DNA from: Melampsora larici-populina 98AG31
Taxonomy: Eukaryota; Basidiomycota; Pucciniomycetes; Pucciniales; Melampsoraceae
Direction: 5' to 3'
DNA length: 64,000 nt
Assembly (NCBI RefSeq): GCF_000204055.1
Contig: NW_006768818.1
Coordinates: 174,726 to 238,725 of the forward strand
The notes beneath the pieces are model-generated. The model ran no database searches and was not told the DNA's origin. It saw only the letters and a program-made list of their open reading frames with translations. This document shows, piece after piece, positions 35,801 to 46,812 of the stretch (position 1 is the first letter of the stretch; the number at the start of each line of letters is the position of its first letter). Made by a program: the position numbers and the translations under genes.

Positions 35801-37046
35801 TATCAACGCTTCAAGATACTTATCGATGATCCAGACGCTTGCATACAAGTTCTTCAATCCTTATACGGTTTAAAGCAATCCGGCACGTAACTGGTATATG
35901 ACCGTATCTGATTGGTTTGTTTCAAATGATTTTCATATTAGTGATGCAGATCCGTGCCTCTTTATACATGTAGATGAAAATCATCATAGGTCTTATGTAT
36001 ATGTATGGGTAGACGATATGGCACTTGCTGGAAAAGACGTAGACTGGATTTTAGAAGGTTTGAAGAAAGAATTTAAAATCAAGGATCTTGGAAACGTAGA
36101 TCAGTTACTTGGAATGAAGGTCATAAGAAATAGAGCTGAGCGCCAAATATCATTTTCTCAAGAGCGTTATATTGATGGACTTTTAAAGGAGAATGGTATG
36201 GAGGACTGTAAACCAATTGGCACGCCCATGCAAGCAAATGAGGTTCTTGGAATAGCTACTGAGGAAGATCGCGATTCATTCATATCGAGTGGAAACGACT
36301 ATCGTGCAGCAGTAGGATCTCTCAATTATCTATCTCAATGCACAAGACCGGACCTTGCTCATGTAGTCAGTATATTATCTCAGTTTCTCGAAAGACCTGG
36401 AATGACTCATTGGCAGTGCTATAAGCGTGTTCTACGGTATCTACGAGGATCAAAACATTTATTTCTTGTATATGGTAAATTAACATCAAAGACTGATATG
36501 CCTTTCCTTCAGAATGATGCTAAACCCCCATTACCTAGTACTCCAATTGCTTTCTCTGACTCAAATTGGGCTGGATGTACACTCACCAGAAGATCAACCT
36601 CGGGGTATGTGTTCTTACTCAATGGAGCTGCTTTAACGTGGAGAAGCAAAAAGCAACCTACAGTGGCGCTTTCTTCAACTGAAGCAGAATATCGTGGATT
36701 TTTGGATGCAGGACAAGAGGGAGTATGGATCAGGAGGTTAATGAAGGATTTAGGATTTGAAAATTTATGTTCAACTACACTTTACGGCGACAATCAAGGC
36801 TCAATTGCATTAGCAAAAAACCCAGTTTTTCATGCAAGAACAAAACATGTCGAGATTCATTTTCATTGGATTCGTGAGAAGGTCAAGGATGAAACATTAA
36901 ACATAGTATATTGCCCTACAGAACATATGATTGCTGACATCATGACAAAGTCACTTGATAGAACAAAGTTTGTTAAGTTTCGAGACAGTCTTGGTCTATT
37001 GCCTCCATCAAAATTACCCGGTAATGGTGGCGAGGGGGGGTCTTGA
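32872..37046 (+). pseudogene. copia gag-pol polyprotein, interrupted by gap, stop and frameshift
   Basis: ATG 32872 opens a long frame. In order: UBN2/gag-like region (about residues 1-210), zinc knuckle CTHCKKTGHEENQCW (CX2CX4HX4C), aspartic protease LLDSGASD, integrase HHCC (WHKRLGHP...FCESCALGKS) and DDE core (IHSDLSG, SDGGGEYV, NPISERGNRT). A 275-base run of Ns at 35463-35737 removes the start of RT. After it the frame meets a TAG about 15 codons in and then a one-base shift near 35886. RT resumes at 35898 with YVWVDDMALAGKD, then RNase H (FSDSNWAGC, SSTEAEYRG, YGDNQGSIALA), ending in the right LTR at 37046. The two lesions lie beside the gap and may be assembly errors. Confidence 0.88.
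35463..35737. other. Assembly gap (275 N)
   Basis: An unbroken run of N within the RT-coding part of the copia element. Confidence 0.99.
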
Positions 37047-37694
37047 ACCTAAGCTACTTCACCATCACCGGTTAGGTAACTTATTAGACAACCACAACTT
37101 GATCATTTTATTGACGGATTGGGACAATGTAACCATTGGGATGAAACGTGGATGATGTGGAAAGGAGTTGACGGATTGGGAAATGGAGAAAAGAAGTTTT
37201 TCACCTATTAGTAGTTCTTTTCTGTGTGCAACTGTTGTTCCTCTTTTTCCCATCTGAACTTTTCATTATCATTGTCCAAAAGTCATTTCCTCACGTCCAG
37301 TTCCTTTTGTCCGTCTTGAATAGGTTAGATACTAGCATACTTTTTACTATTTCTTTCTCTTATTAATTCCTTTACTTTGTTCTCAGGTTCGAGTGTTTTC
37401 TCTTAACACTCTCACAACTGTTCTTGAGCGTGCTCTAACTTTGAGCTACTATAAAGGTGTGCAGAAAGAAATACCATCTGAACTTTTCATTATCATTGTC
37501 CAAAAGTCATTTCCTCACGTCCAGTTCCTTTTGTCCGTCTTGAATAGGTTCGAGTGTTTTCTCTTAACACTCTCACAACTGTTCTTGAGCGTGCTCTAAC
37601 TTTGAGCTACTATAAAGGTTCGAGTGTTTTCTCTTAACACTCTCACAACTGTTCTTGAGCGTGCTCTAACTTTGAGCTACTATAAAGTTTAACA
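37041..37694 (+). repeat. Right LTR of copia element
   Basis: Same length as the left LTR and almost identical. The gag-pol stop codon (37044-37046) falls inside its first bases. Confidence 0.9.
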
Positions 37695-37699
37695 TCCAA
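37695..37699. repeat. Target-site duplication TCCAA, right
   Basis: Exact match to 32173-32177. Confidence 0.85.
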
Positions 37700-39484
37700 A
37701 ACGTCGAATAGACTGATTTTCTCACAGCGGAACGGCAGGATGCTTGCAAAACATCAGAAATAGTGATTGCAAAAAACGAATAGAAATGGCACTTCTTATT
37801 CCATCACTAATAAAAGATCAGGCTCGGTGCGAAAGCCAAGAGCTGCGTAGACCCGCATCATCGGCTGCGTAGATGATGTCGAGCCTCACTGAAACTATGT
37901 GAGGCTCGACGATGTTTGTTGACAATCGGGCTGTGCACGACGTATGAAAGCGATCAAGTGACCACTTCCAGAAGTGAAACCGTGAAAAATCCTGTAAAAC
38001 GAGTACCATAACGACTTTTTAGTAGTAACGTGAGCCACGAATCTGCGCCTGGTCTCTAATGTGTTATATCATTTGACAGTATCAACGCGTTGCTAAATGA
38101 TTACCTCGCTAGCTCGAACTCTCATGTATTGAGCACGATGCTCTAAAGTAGTCTAAAGTCTCCTGGGGAAATCGTGAGAAGGGCGCAGGTTTTGAGCGAG
38201 GCAGGCGGCGACTGTCGTTGCGGAATCCGTCTTTCATACACTTCAAAGAGATCCAAACTATGAACTTGAATCTCATAAACTTGAATCTCATCGCCTCAGC
38301 GGTGCTTGCTTCGACGGGTCGGCAGTGCACTAGCTTTGAGAGGGTTTAACTGCGGGCTACCAGCATAAAGTGATTTCCCTCCGGAAAAAAGATACTTTAA
38401 GGCATTAGGTAAATGATAGAAAATGCTGATTGAATCATGCTGAATCACTAACCTCACAAAGTCCAAAGTCATATGTTCAACTTTTGATCCAATCGTTCGA
38501 ATCCAAGTGCGGAATTCAAACTCTTGCTATTTTTTTTTTTTTTTTTTTTTTTCAAGTGCTTTGGGCTTTATTGCATATAACACTAACTGAACAAGTTAAT
38601 ACAGTAAGGACTAGTATACCTTAGGGAGGTCGGCCATCTAGTCGGAGCAGAGAACGTAGTTGTCGGTAGATGTCCAGATTACCATATCTTTACACTTTTT
38701 TTTTTCTAAGTGGGAGCAAGAAAAAGGCTTTGCTTTTCTTTCTACTACTTTTTTTTTTTTTAAATCATACGATTAAATGTTTAAAAAGACTGTCTCGACG
38801 GTTATGATCCATCTCTACCTCCCTGCTTATTATTTACAAGTTGAACTTATCGAAGTCTCCGCCCGCCCGAGCCCTGAATAAAGGGCTCGGGCGGGGGGAC
38901 TTGAAGACTCGTCTTCGATTCATTTGGTTCCAGATATTATAAATTGTTGTAGTTATATGTCACTTTCTATCATAATTGCTATCATTGTCTAGAATGATCT
39001 TGCTCTTGCAATGGAATCCAATATTTACTATACTCACATAGAAAACCCCAGGTTTTGATGTTTGTATCCCACAAATGAAAACTTCATAGTATGTTGTGTC
39101 ATACCATCAAAAGAAAACACTACATTTTTATATAACGTTTTGCCGATGTAAATGTGGGTTGCCATTGAGTTCGGATTTGAGCCGAATTTTTCACTATTTG
39201 TCAAGACAGGCGATCATTTTGGCGTGTGGATTGATTCCTGCAACGTCTCTTTGCAAAACAGTAACATCTTTATATTTCGTGACACAGCGTGTATACAATA
39301 AAATCTAATATTAACAACGTGCAAGAATTCTCAACCTCCAAGAGTAAGTAGACTTGCGAAGAGCGGGATAAAATGATAAGATGAAGGAATCATGGGATGT
39401 ACTCTCCACCTCAATTTTTGAGTGTAGGATCATCTAACAAGAGATAATGTCGTTGTAGCGTTATCATTATGTGAGCATCAACTT
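37700..39484. other. Intergenic with poly-T tracts and a GC-rich hairpin
   Basis: No gene supported. A T-run of about 23 lies at about 38530-38552, with further T-runs near 38696-38704 and 38750-38761. A 14-bp perfect stem (CCCGCCCGAGCCCT, 38862-38875) with loop GAATAA pairs with 38882-38895. The T-runs may be tails of retroposed sequences. Confidence 0.55.
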
Positions 39485-42454
39485 TCAATAGGCGTAGATG
39501 AAGTCAGGGTGTTGATCCCCAAGTTCTCTCCATGCGCGAATGCCTTCAGCATAAGCAACCTTTGATTGACTTGTGTCAAGTTGATAGCCATGAAGCAATT
39601 TATCTCGCCTAGCCCTTTTTCGAACGTTCGCATAGCGAAGCCAACACAGGTTCATGATTGTAAATAAGAAAGTGGCGCCAGAGCTGATTTCAAGGACGAC
39701 GAATGGGAAAAGGAAAAAAGAAGATAGTCAAATTCTGTTTTAGCGATCACAATTGTTTGGGGGCAGGGGAAGGACAAAAGACATATTCCAAGGGATCAAA
39801 TACACTCACAATGCAATGTTGATAATGCAGGCTCTGCGAAATTTGGGCCTCTCGGAACGAGGGAACAGCTATCATGGCAAGATGATAGGCGACGTTAGAT
39901 AGAGAAATTTGGGATCTAGGAGACCAGATGAGACAGATTTACCCAGGTACTCAAAATACCTCCACCATTAGCGGAAACAAACCCAACAGCTATGGAGACA
40001 GCTTTCCTATAATGACCAAAGCTATTATTCGATAGCCAGGCAGCCACGGAGGGTGGTATTGAGTAAATTCCTGGCACCGATAAAAATAGTGAGGCGTATT
40101 TGAGCTTGGTTTGGGACGGATCTGCTTGAAAGAACATGATGAAGCCAATCAACTGGCGGTTTACATTTGAAATCAAACGTGAAGACCAATTCAATATCAA
40201 TCAGTAGCTGTCTATACATCTCACGGATGGGATTGGAGATTTTGAGTCCAAGCTTCTGCTTACTCCGAGGATCGCACCGCCGCACGTTGTAGCCCCTCTG
40301 GCTTGAAAGCGATCTGAACAATAGGCAGACGCCAACATGACTGATTTCAAAATACATATAGTCAGCAAAAGATAGTGGTTTGGAAATTGGACAAAATCGG
40401 CATACAAACAAAAGCAACTGCGAAGGGAGGTACGCTCATCAGCTGTGTTTGATGTGAATCGTATCCAAGCTGAACACAGAAGAAAGAGGATCAGAAAGGC
40501 ATAAGCGTCGCTAGGAAGGAGAAAGCTTACACTGTTGACAACTGGATCCAAAAAAGAAAGCAGCCCATGTCAGTAATCATCTATGTGTGGAATGTTCAAA
40601 AGCTTGCCGCTTGGACGCAACTGGTTGGTTGAAAGTATGCCAGGCTGTAAAGAGAAGTTCCCGATGCAAACAACGCGGCGACGTTGAATAAAACGTGTGG
40701 GCTCTTGAGTGATGCCCAAACTTCCCACCAGGAAAACTGTTCATCTATATCTGTCAAAGGTTGATCTCTCTCTAAACGCTTCAATATGATTCTGAATGCA
40801 AGATACATTTCTTTGGTAAGCATCAAACTCTATCAAACTTCCAACACCTCATAACTCGATCGAGATGCAGGCAAATGAAACCGACTCTTTTTGTCTCGCA
40901 CTCAAGAAGCGGGTCGCAGTAGGTGTAGCGGGGATGATGAAATAGCCAACAATGCCACCCAGAACGGTAAAGAGACCCTCGACCTTGAGAATCAATCATG
41001 TTGCACATTGTGTGAGATTGGTATCCTTGATTCTCGGATGGTCGAACGAAAAATTGAGCGCAAGGATACGGACAATGAAGATCCAAGCCCATCCTGGCCG
41101 GCCGCCCACTCCATCTAAACGGATCAAGCCATATGCCAATAAACCTGAGAAGGCGCCTGACAACGAGGCCGCAGAGAAGAATAATGCAATGCGCAGCTGC
41201 AATTCGCGACTGCCATGACCATGGAACAGAGCAGAAGACACACACATGAGTGAGGGGCCAATAGCAACTTGTAGAGATCAAATTTCCTTACCGAGTATAA
41301 AAGGTCGAAAGATACAGGACTATGCCCTGTTATGATGCAGTTGGTCAATTTCCGTATTGAGTTTGGGACAAAACGGTTTGTTCACAACTCACCGGAAACA
41401 GTCCGCCTGTTACAGGGAAAGAACAATGTTTGTTAGCCTTGAACCAGGTCGTGTGCATAGAATACCTTACCTTCGACTAAACCAAGGAAAAATCTGTGAC
41501 TCATGTTCATGGCATCGATATCAGTTGGAAATGCTTGCTAACTATCTCAAGTTGGAGGCAGAACTGACCGAGTCGCGATTAGACCGCTGTAAGAGGTGAT
41601 AAACCCTTGCAACGTGGTAACAATACCCCAGATCGTTACAATTGTTGGTAGGAAGATGTGGGGGCCAATCTTTTTGAGGTACAGATTCGCTGGTAGTTCA
41701 GCCATCTAAGCATCAATGCTGGTCAGCAAAAGTGATTCACTAATCATATTACTCGAGGTATCATGGAAAACTTACAATATACGGACTAATGGTTCAGAGA
41801 GAGAGCACGTCAAATTAGCTGCCAATGAATGGGCAATCACGGTATACTGCTGTGGTGCTTCATGATCAAGTCAATTGCTTACATGTATGTTACCGTCAAT
41901 GCCACAGAATATTGATGGTCCGACAACCCAAGCCCTTCTTGAAGTCCTGATTCACAGAAAGCAAATGTTCAACTCGAGTAACTAATGAAAGTGCGCGGAC
42001 TTAAATATGTCTACCTGCAACCCGAGCATTTCCTGCAAGTTCAATTCGTGAGGCCATCATCAGTTAAGAGCCAAACATTATTAAGGGAAAAACCATTGTT
42101 ACAAACCAAGATTTGAACGGTCAAGGAAGCTGAGGAAGTAGAACACCGATACAATTGGTATCACCCTGTTGCAAAAGCTCACATTCAATATCAGTGTGAT
42201 TTGCGGCCACTCACTGTCCAGAAACGTTGACTCACGCTAGATCAAGTTTTCGAACTGCCTGTTTCTCGGCTAAAGCATCTATCTAAGGATGCACATAGCA
42301 TTAATCACATGTGATGGCACCAATAGCAAGAATCAAAATTGGTACACACTTGACTCTGCTCTGGGCAGCTGTCAATCCCATACTGATCGTCATTCTTGAA
42401 CCCAAGTGCGCCCGTCGTCTCCGCATCTCGGTGTGAACAGCAAGTTGAAGCCAT
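39485..42454 (-). CDS. MFS transporter, anion:cation symporter (Dal5/Tna1-like), copy 2
   Basis: Paralog of the gene at 28160-31107 with the same exon pattern, from ATG 42454 (MASTCCSHRD) to TGA 39485. Every exon checked keeps the frame, including the three tiny ones at 41776-41785 (10 nt), 41393-41406 (14 nt) and 40531-40541 (11 nt). The hallmark blocks are conserved (FLDRSNLGNARVAG, ELPANLYLKKIGP, GRPGWAWIFIVEG, AAWLSNNSFGHYRKAVSIA, DFIYAY). Changes cluster in the N-terminus and the cytosolic tail. One donor is weaker than in copy 1 (ATT/GTCCGT after GWAWIFI, against GTGAGT), which could reduce splicing. Two open paralogs imply selection on both, or a recent duplication. Transport direction and substrate are unknown. 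Confidence 0.78.
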
Positions 42455-43964
42455 ATCGTGGATCAATCGGCTAGGGAGCCCCCAAGAAGGCGGAAAAGGT
42501 TAAGGGAGAGGATGGATTGAGCCACAGCTGATGTCTGAATGCTGCTCAGGGTGAAGAGACAGATTGCAAAGATGCTTACCCCAGCGATGGTGGCAATTTC
42601 TATGAGGTCTTGAATATATGTAGAAAGCCTTGTGGAAGTTATCAGAGATACGCGGAGAGACCGCTAGGACAAGGTGAGTCACAAAAAAGGTATCTGAGTA
42701 TACGCTCTTCTTATACGTATTCAATTTGGCTTGGGCTCTTTGACTCTGACTAGCACTCTGACTCAGGCTCTCGCCCGATTGCGAGCCTGACTGTGTCAAC
42801 GTCATCAACGTGTAGCTAAAGATACTTGTCAGCTAGTTTGAACTTTGGACTCTCTCAAACGATGCGGTCAGGGGCCTTCGGGAGCAATTGACGGCAGCGA
42901 CAGCGTGCGATGTTGGTACTTACTTACATACTGGACTTAACTGGAGTAGTAGAGTACTGGCCAAAGAAATCAATTTCGGTACACTGCCACTTCTGCCACT
43001 TGAAGTACATACAATAGTTGGTACTCGAACATATAAGTTTTTTTTATCTTTTTCACCACCATATATGTCCCGGCAAAAGTGCATTTCGTTGAGTTTACCC
43101 TTTCGCCGACGCCGGTTGCCACGCGGCGTTCCCACGCGCAAAGTATGCAAGAGGTCCTCGAAGCTACGTGACCAGGGCCAATTCTCCTCGGTCTTCGGCG
43201 GTGCTTGGCAGCAGTTGGCAGCGCAGGTAACTTATGTACTTTGAGCTGATCGGCTCAAGCAGCTGGAACAAACACAGCTCCTTGAAGCAGTGTTATGATT
43301 GTGGGGCCTTTTCAACACTGGTGAGGAATTAGCCCCGCGCTAGTTGATTTTCAATCAATTTGCAAGTCAATTGTTAAATTTTACCACACGTTAAAAACAA
43401 AACTCAACCCGGCCTCCAACACCAAAGTCAACAATCAAAACTGCCTTTTCACCTTTCACATCCAATGCAGTCCAAACCTCGCAGCCACATGAACCAAGTG
43501 GAGAATGTTCAATGCCAATCAATGAAATTTCAACTGTTAGTTATTTTTGGAATTGAAATAGGTCAATGGAATAACCTCAACTCAACTTCAAACCAATCAG
43601 ATGAAGATGAAGAATTTCAGAGCATACAATCTCTTTGATGTCATGAATTTTTGGCAACTTCGTTTTTTTCACTTGAAATCTATTGATTAAGTAGATGAAC
43701 AGAGATGAACACAATCATGCTGACTTTGTTCCTTTCAACTAAAATCTATTGGTCAAGTAGATGACCACAATGATAATGGATGTTAGTAGATTTGGATGTA
43801 TGTAGATGGAGAATTTGAAAGTGTCTTCAGTCCTCCAGTGCAAAGAAGAGGACAGTGCCTCAATTGTATGAATACTTGGGAAGTGTATCATTTGACCAAA
43901 GCAGGTGAATACATGAAAAATGAAAATGTTGCCATACTGCATGACTGACGTGGAGCACATGCAA
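42455..43964. other. Upstream of MFS copy 2 and intergenic sequence
   Basis: 42455-42710 aligns with the upstream of copy 1. The rest has no supportable gene. A short GC-rich patch at 43090-43220 is not explained. Confidence 0.45.
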
Positions 43965-46812
43965 CAACGGTGGCTTGCTAAGCTACGCTAAGGTTTTTTG
44001 CCACCTTGGCAAAAAATTGCTAATGCTAAGCTTAGCGCAATTCCGCTAATGCTAGGATATTAGCCTAGCACCCAGAAAAGGATCCCGCCAAGCTACGGCC
44101 TTAGCTTAGCACGAATTTGGGCGCTAAACCGCTAATTAGTGGGATTAGCAGCAATTTATTCATTACTTGAAAAGAAATGTTTGATCTTGAAAAAGGAAAG
44201 AATAAGGATTTTACCAAAAGCAGCCCCCCCATGTGAGGTTTGACCGCCCCCTTTTATGCTGTATTTCAATTCAAAATATTGCCTATTGCAAGATAGGGGG
44301 CGGTCCAGAGAGCTGATTAGAGCTGATTGCAAGTTTTTAGTGAATAAAGCGGGCGGTCTTGAACACAGCACCTGTATTCTCCAAACTAGTCCAGGAAATA
44401 GAGATTTGAGTGAGAGATCAAGAAACCTCCACCGCAATGAGATTGCCAGACTTGTTATGAAAACATCCAACATTTTGTTGACGAGGTTTTCGGGCACTAA
44501 ATGTCATATCTACAAGACCTACAGTAGTGTGAAATGTACATGAGATCAAAGGCTTTTGTTTAAGCTAGCTTTCAAACTTCTAGCACCTATAGTTCCCGAG
44601 TTATTTGGATGTAACAGTCAAACCAGCCTCAAAATCAAACATCAGAATCAGGCCTTGGAGGCACAGAAAAATTTTGTGCCGATTGATTTTGCGCCCAAGT
44701 GAGCAAAGTTGAGAGCCTCAAAGTAGGCTTGTTTGATAGCCCTACTCCATGCGCATCTTTTGGAGTGCTCTGGAACCTGGTGCACGGAGGGGTGTGTTGT
44801 GTAGAGCCCAAAAACTGAAACAGGGGTTTTGTCAGACCTCTATAGGCACAATCCTGGGTCCTGTTCCAGACTGCCCCCTTCCCATCACACGTTTGTATTA
44901 TAAAGTAACAGTTTTCTTTTCACCGGCTAAAAGGGGGCAGTCAAAGCTCACATGGGGGGGCTACTTTGAGTAAAATCCAAGAATAATCATCTTATGATAC
45001 CATTTGCAAAGGTGAAAGTCAAATAAATCAATTAAATTTGGAAAGTTGTAAATAAGTTTGATCAAATAAAATCATATTTAAAGTATTAGATGAATAGATG
45101 ATAATTTTGAGTCATTTGAGACTGCATCGTTTTTCACGTTTTCTCACTTTCTTGTCTCAAATTTGGGTCAATTGTCCTTTTGAGATGTCCTTTACAGTCC
45201 AAACAGCAAGATACTCGTTTTCTTCTTGTCGCGCCTCACATAGTTTCAGTGAGGCACAACATCATCCATTCATCTATCATGAGTGTATGATGGTCATCTA
45301 CCCCTTACTCCGGATGTCTCTCCCTGCATAGTAAAGAATCAAAAAGGCAGATTTCTGGACCTTCTGATTGTCTCACTATTCAACATCATCATTGTCAAAC
45401 ATTCAGTTTTTTGGCCTTTTGGAAAGTGATTTTATTTGCCCCTCTCTCCAAATTTTGTTGTCCGCATGAACTTTGCAAGGTCAAACCACAGCAAAGAGCC
45501 ATGGGTTTTGGGAGTTCTTCTCTGTGAAAGGTCTTGGGTGTGGAAATGCATGTAAGCTACACATGCTGGAATTGCTTATATGTTTGCCCGATTGTGTTAT
45601 CCGCTCTCCTCAGTCAAAAATTTCCTAAAATCCAACTCTATGTGGTTAGTTTGCTTGTTTCTCATGTTGGGGTAGCCCTTTTGTAGTGATTTTTGGAGCT
45701 ACAGAATCTTACTCGTTTCTGTTCAATCTTTTCAAAGGGAAAGCATTGCAGCTTGAATTAGATATAACACAAGCTCAGCATTCAGGCCGAGGTAAACTTA
45801 ATCATTGGACATATTAAACATTGTGCATGGTTTTAGATAGGTGAGCGAGTGACACTCTGTAGCATGTCAGTCGCACTCTAACCGAATTCCTCTGCAGATC
45901 CCAGATTCAAAAACCACTCTAGCAGTGGAAACCCTGCTAACAATGTGCAACAATCTGGACAAAGTGCGCCTGGTCCTTATTGAGTGTAGAACACTTTTGG
46001 CAAGATTGTCATTTGGGTTTTTAATTTTCTTCACTTGGTGAAACTAGGATAGATTTTCATCTTGATCTATAAGCTATTTTCTTGTATCATTTATTAAGTC
46101 ATCTTGTAATGAATCAGAGTATAAAAGGACAAATATCAATAGTAAATCAAATTGTAATCTGAGGATCTGTTTCATGAAGTTTAATATCTATTGATTGATA
46201 TCTATTGATTTGAATGCATGTTAAAAGATGAAATACCAAGTTTAACTTTGGATTATCTTGGTTGTTATATGTGCTTGAATTTCTTTTTTCTGAAATTAAT
46301 AGTTTTATTTCTGTTATCGTGTTCTGATTTCAGAAGTTTTTTTTGTAACATTTGGACTGTCAGTATTTGTTTTGTTGGGTTTGTCGTTTATGATTGGCCA
46401 AGTGGAATCGGAGGTGAATTGGTAGGATCGAGGTAGGATTGGGGGTGGAGAGATGCGATTGGAGCTGAAGATGTGGGAGTTTCAAAAACACAATAAAGAA
46501 GTGTATAAAAGACCGACCCAGATTCAGGCCAAAGACAAGGCCCAACAGCGGGTTTGAGCAGAAATAGAGGGGCTATTGCCCCTGGCTATCAAGACCCGCT
46601 AATATTAGCGGCATCTGGCCTGCTGAAGGTCTTAGCTTATCGGTACATAGACCCGCTAAGCTAATTAGCTTAGCACCCACCCGCTCAAGGAAATCCTGGA
46701 TTGCTTTAGCTTAGCTGACACGCGCTAAGGATTTTGCACTAGCTTCGCGGGAAAAAAATTGCTAAGCTAATGCACCGCTAAGCGCTAACTTAGCTTAGCT
46801 GTGCCACCGTTG
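43965..46812. mobile_element. Non-autonomous DNA element with GCTAAGC-rich ends
   Basis: Exact 10-bp inverted ends, CAACGGTGGC at 43965-43974 and its complement at 46803-46812, each followed inward by dense GCTAAGC/TTAGCG words (43975-44150 and 46595-46800). CATGCA flanks both ends and may be part of a duplication. About 2.85 kb with no convincing ORF. hAT-like by its GGTGGC-type ends, but that is tentative. Confidence 0.6.
44206..44979. mobile_element. Nested element with about 50-bp inverted ends
   Basis: 44206-44255 (GGATTTTACC..AAAGCAGCCCCCCC, ATGTGAG, GCCCCCTTTTA) is matched in reverse by 44930-44979 with few differences. It lies inside the GCTAAGC-ended element. No coding frame of note. 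Confidence 0.65.

Larger units (their letters stand above)
32178..37694 (+). mobile_element. Ty1/copia LTR retrotransposon, recent insertion
   Basis: 654-bp LTRs at 32178-32831 and 37041-37694, a TCCAA target duplication, and gag-protease-integrase-RT-RNase H order define a complete Ty1/copia-type element. The two LTRs are the same length and I see one difference (CCTTTC versus TTTCTT context near 32490/37350), so the insertion is young. It inserted between the two MFS paralogs. A purine run, GGTGGCGAGGGGGG, just before the right LTR serves as the polypurine tract. The primer-binding site should follow 32831 (CATTATCAGTACC), but I cannot match it to a specific tRNA. Confidence 0.92.

Noticed and set aside
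38494..38503. GTTCGAATCC, a tRNA B-box-like sequence followed by a T-run
   Set aside because: No A box and no foldable acceptor or anticodon stems upstream; not a tRNA.
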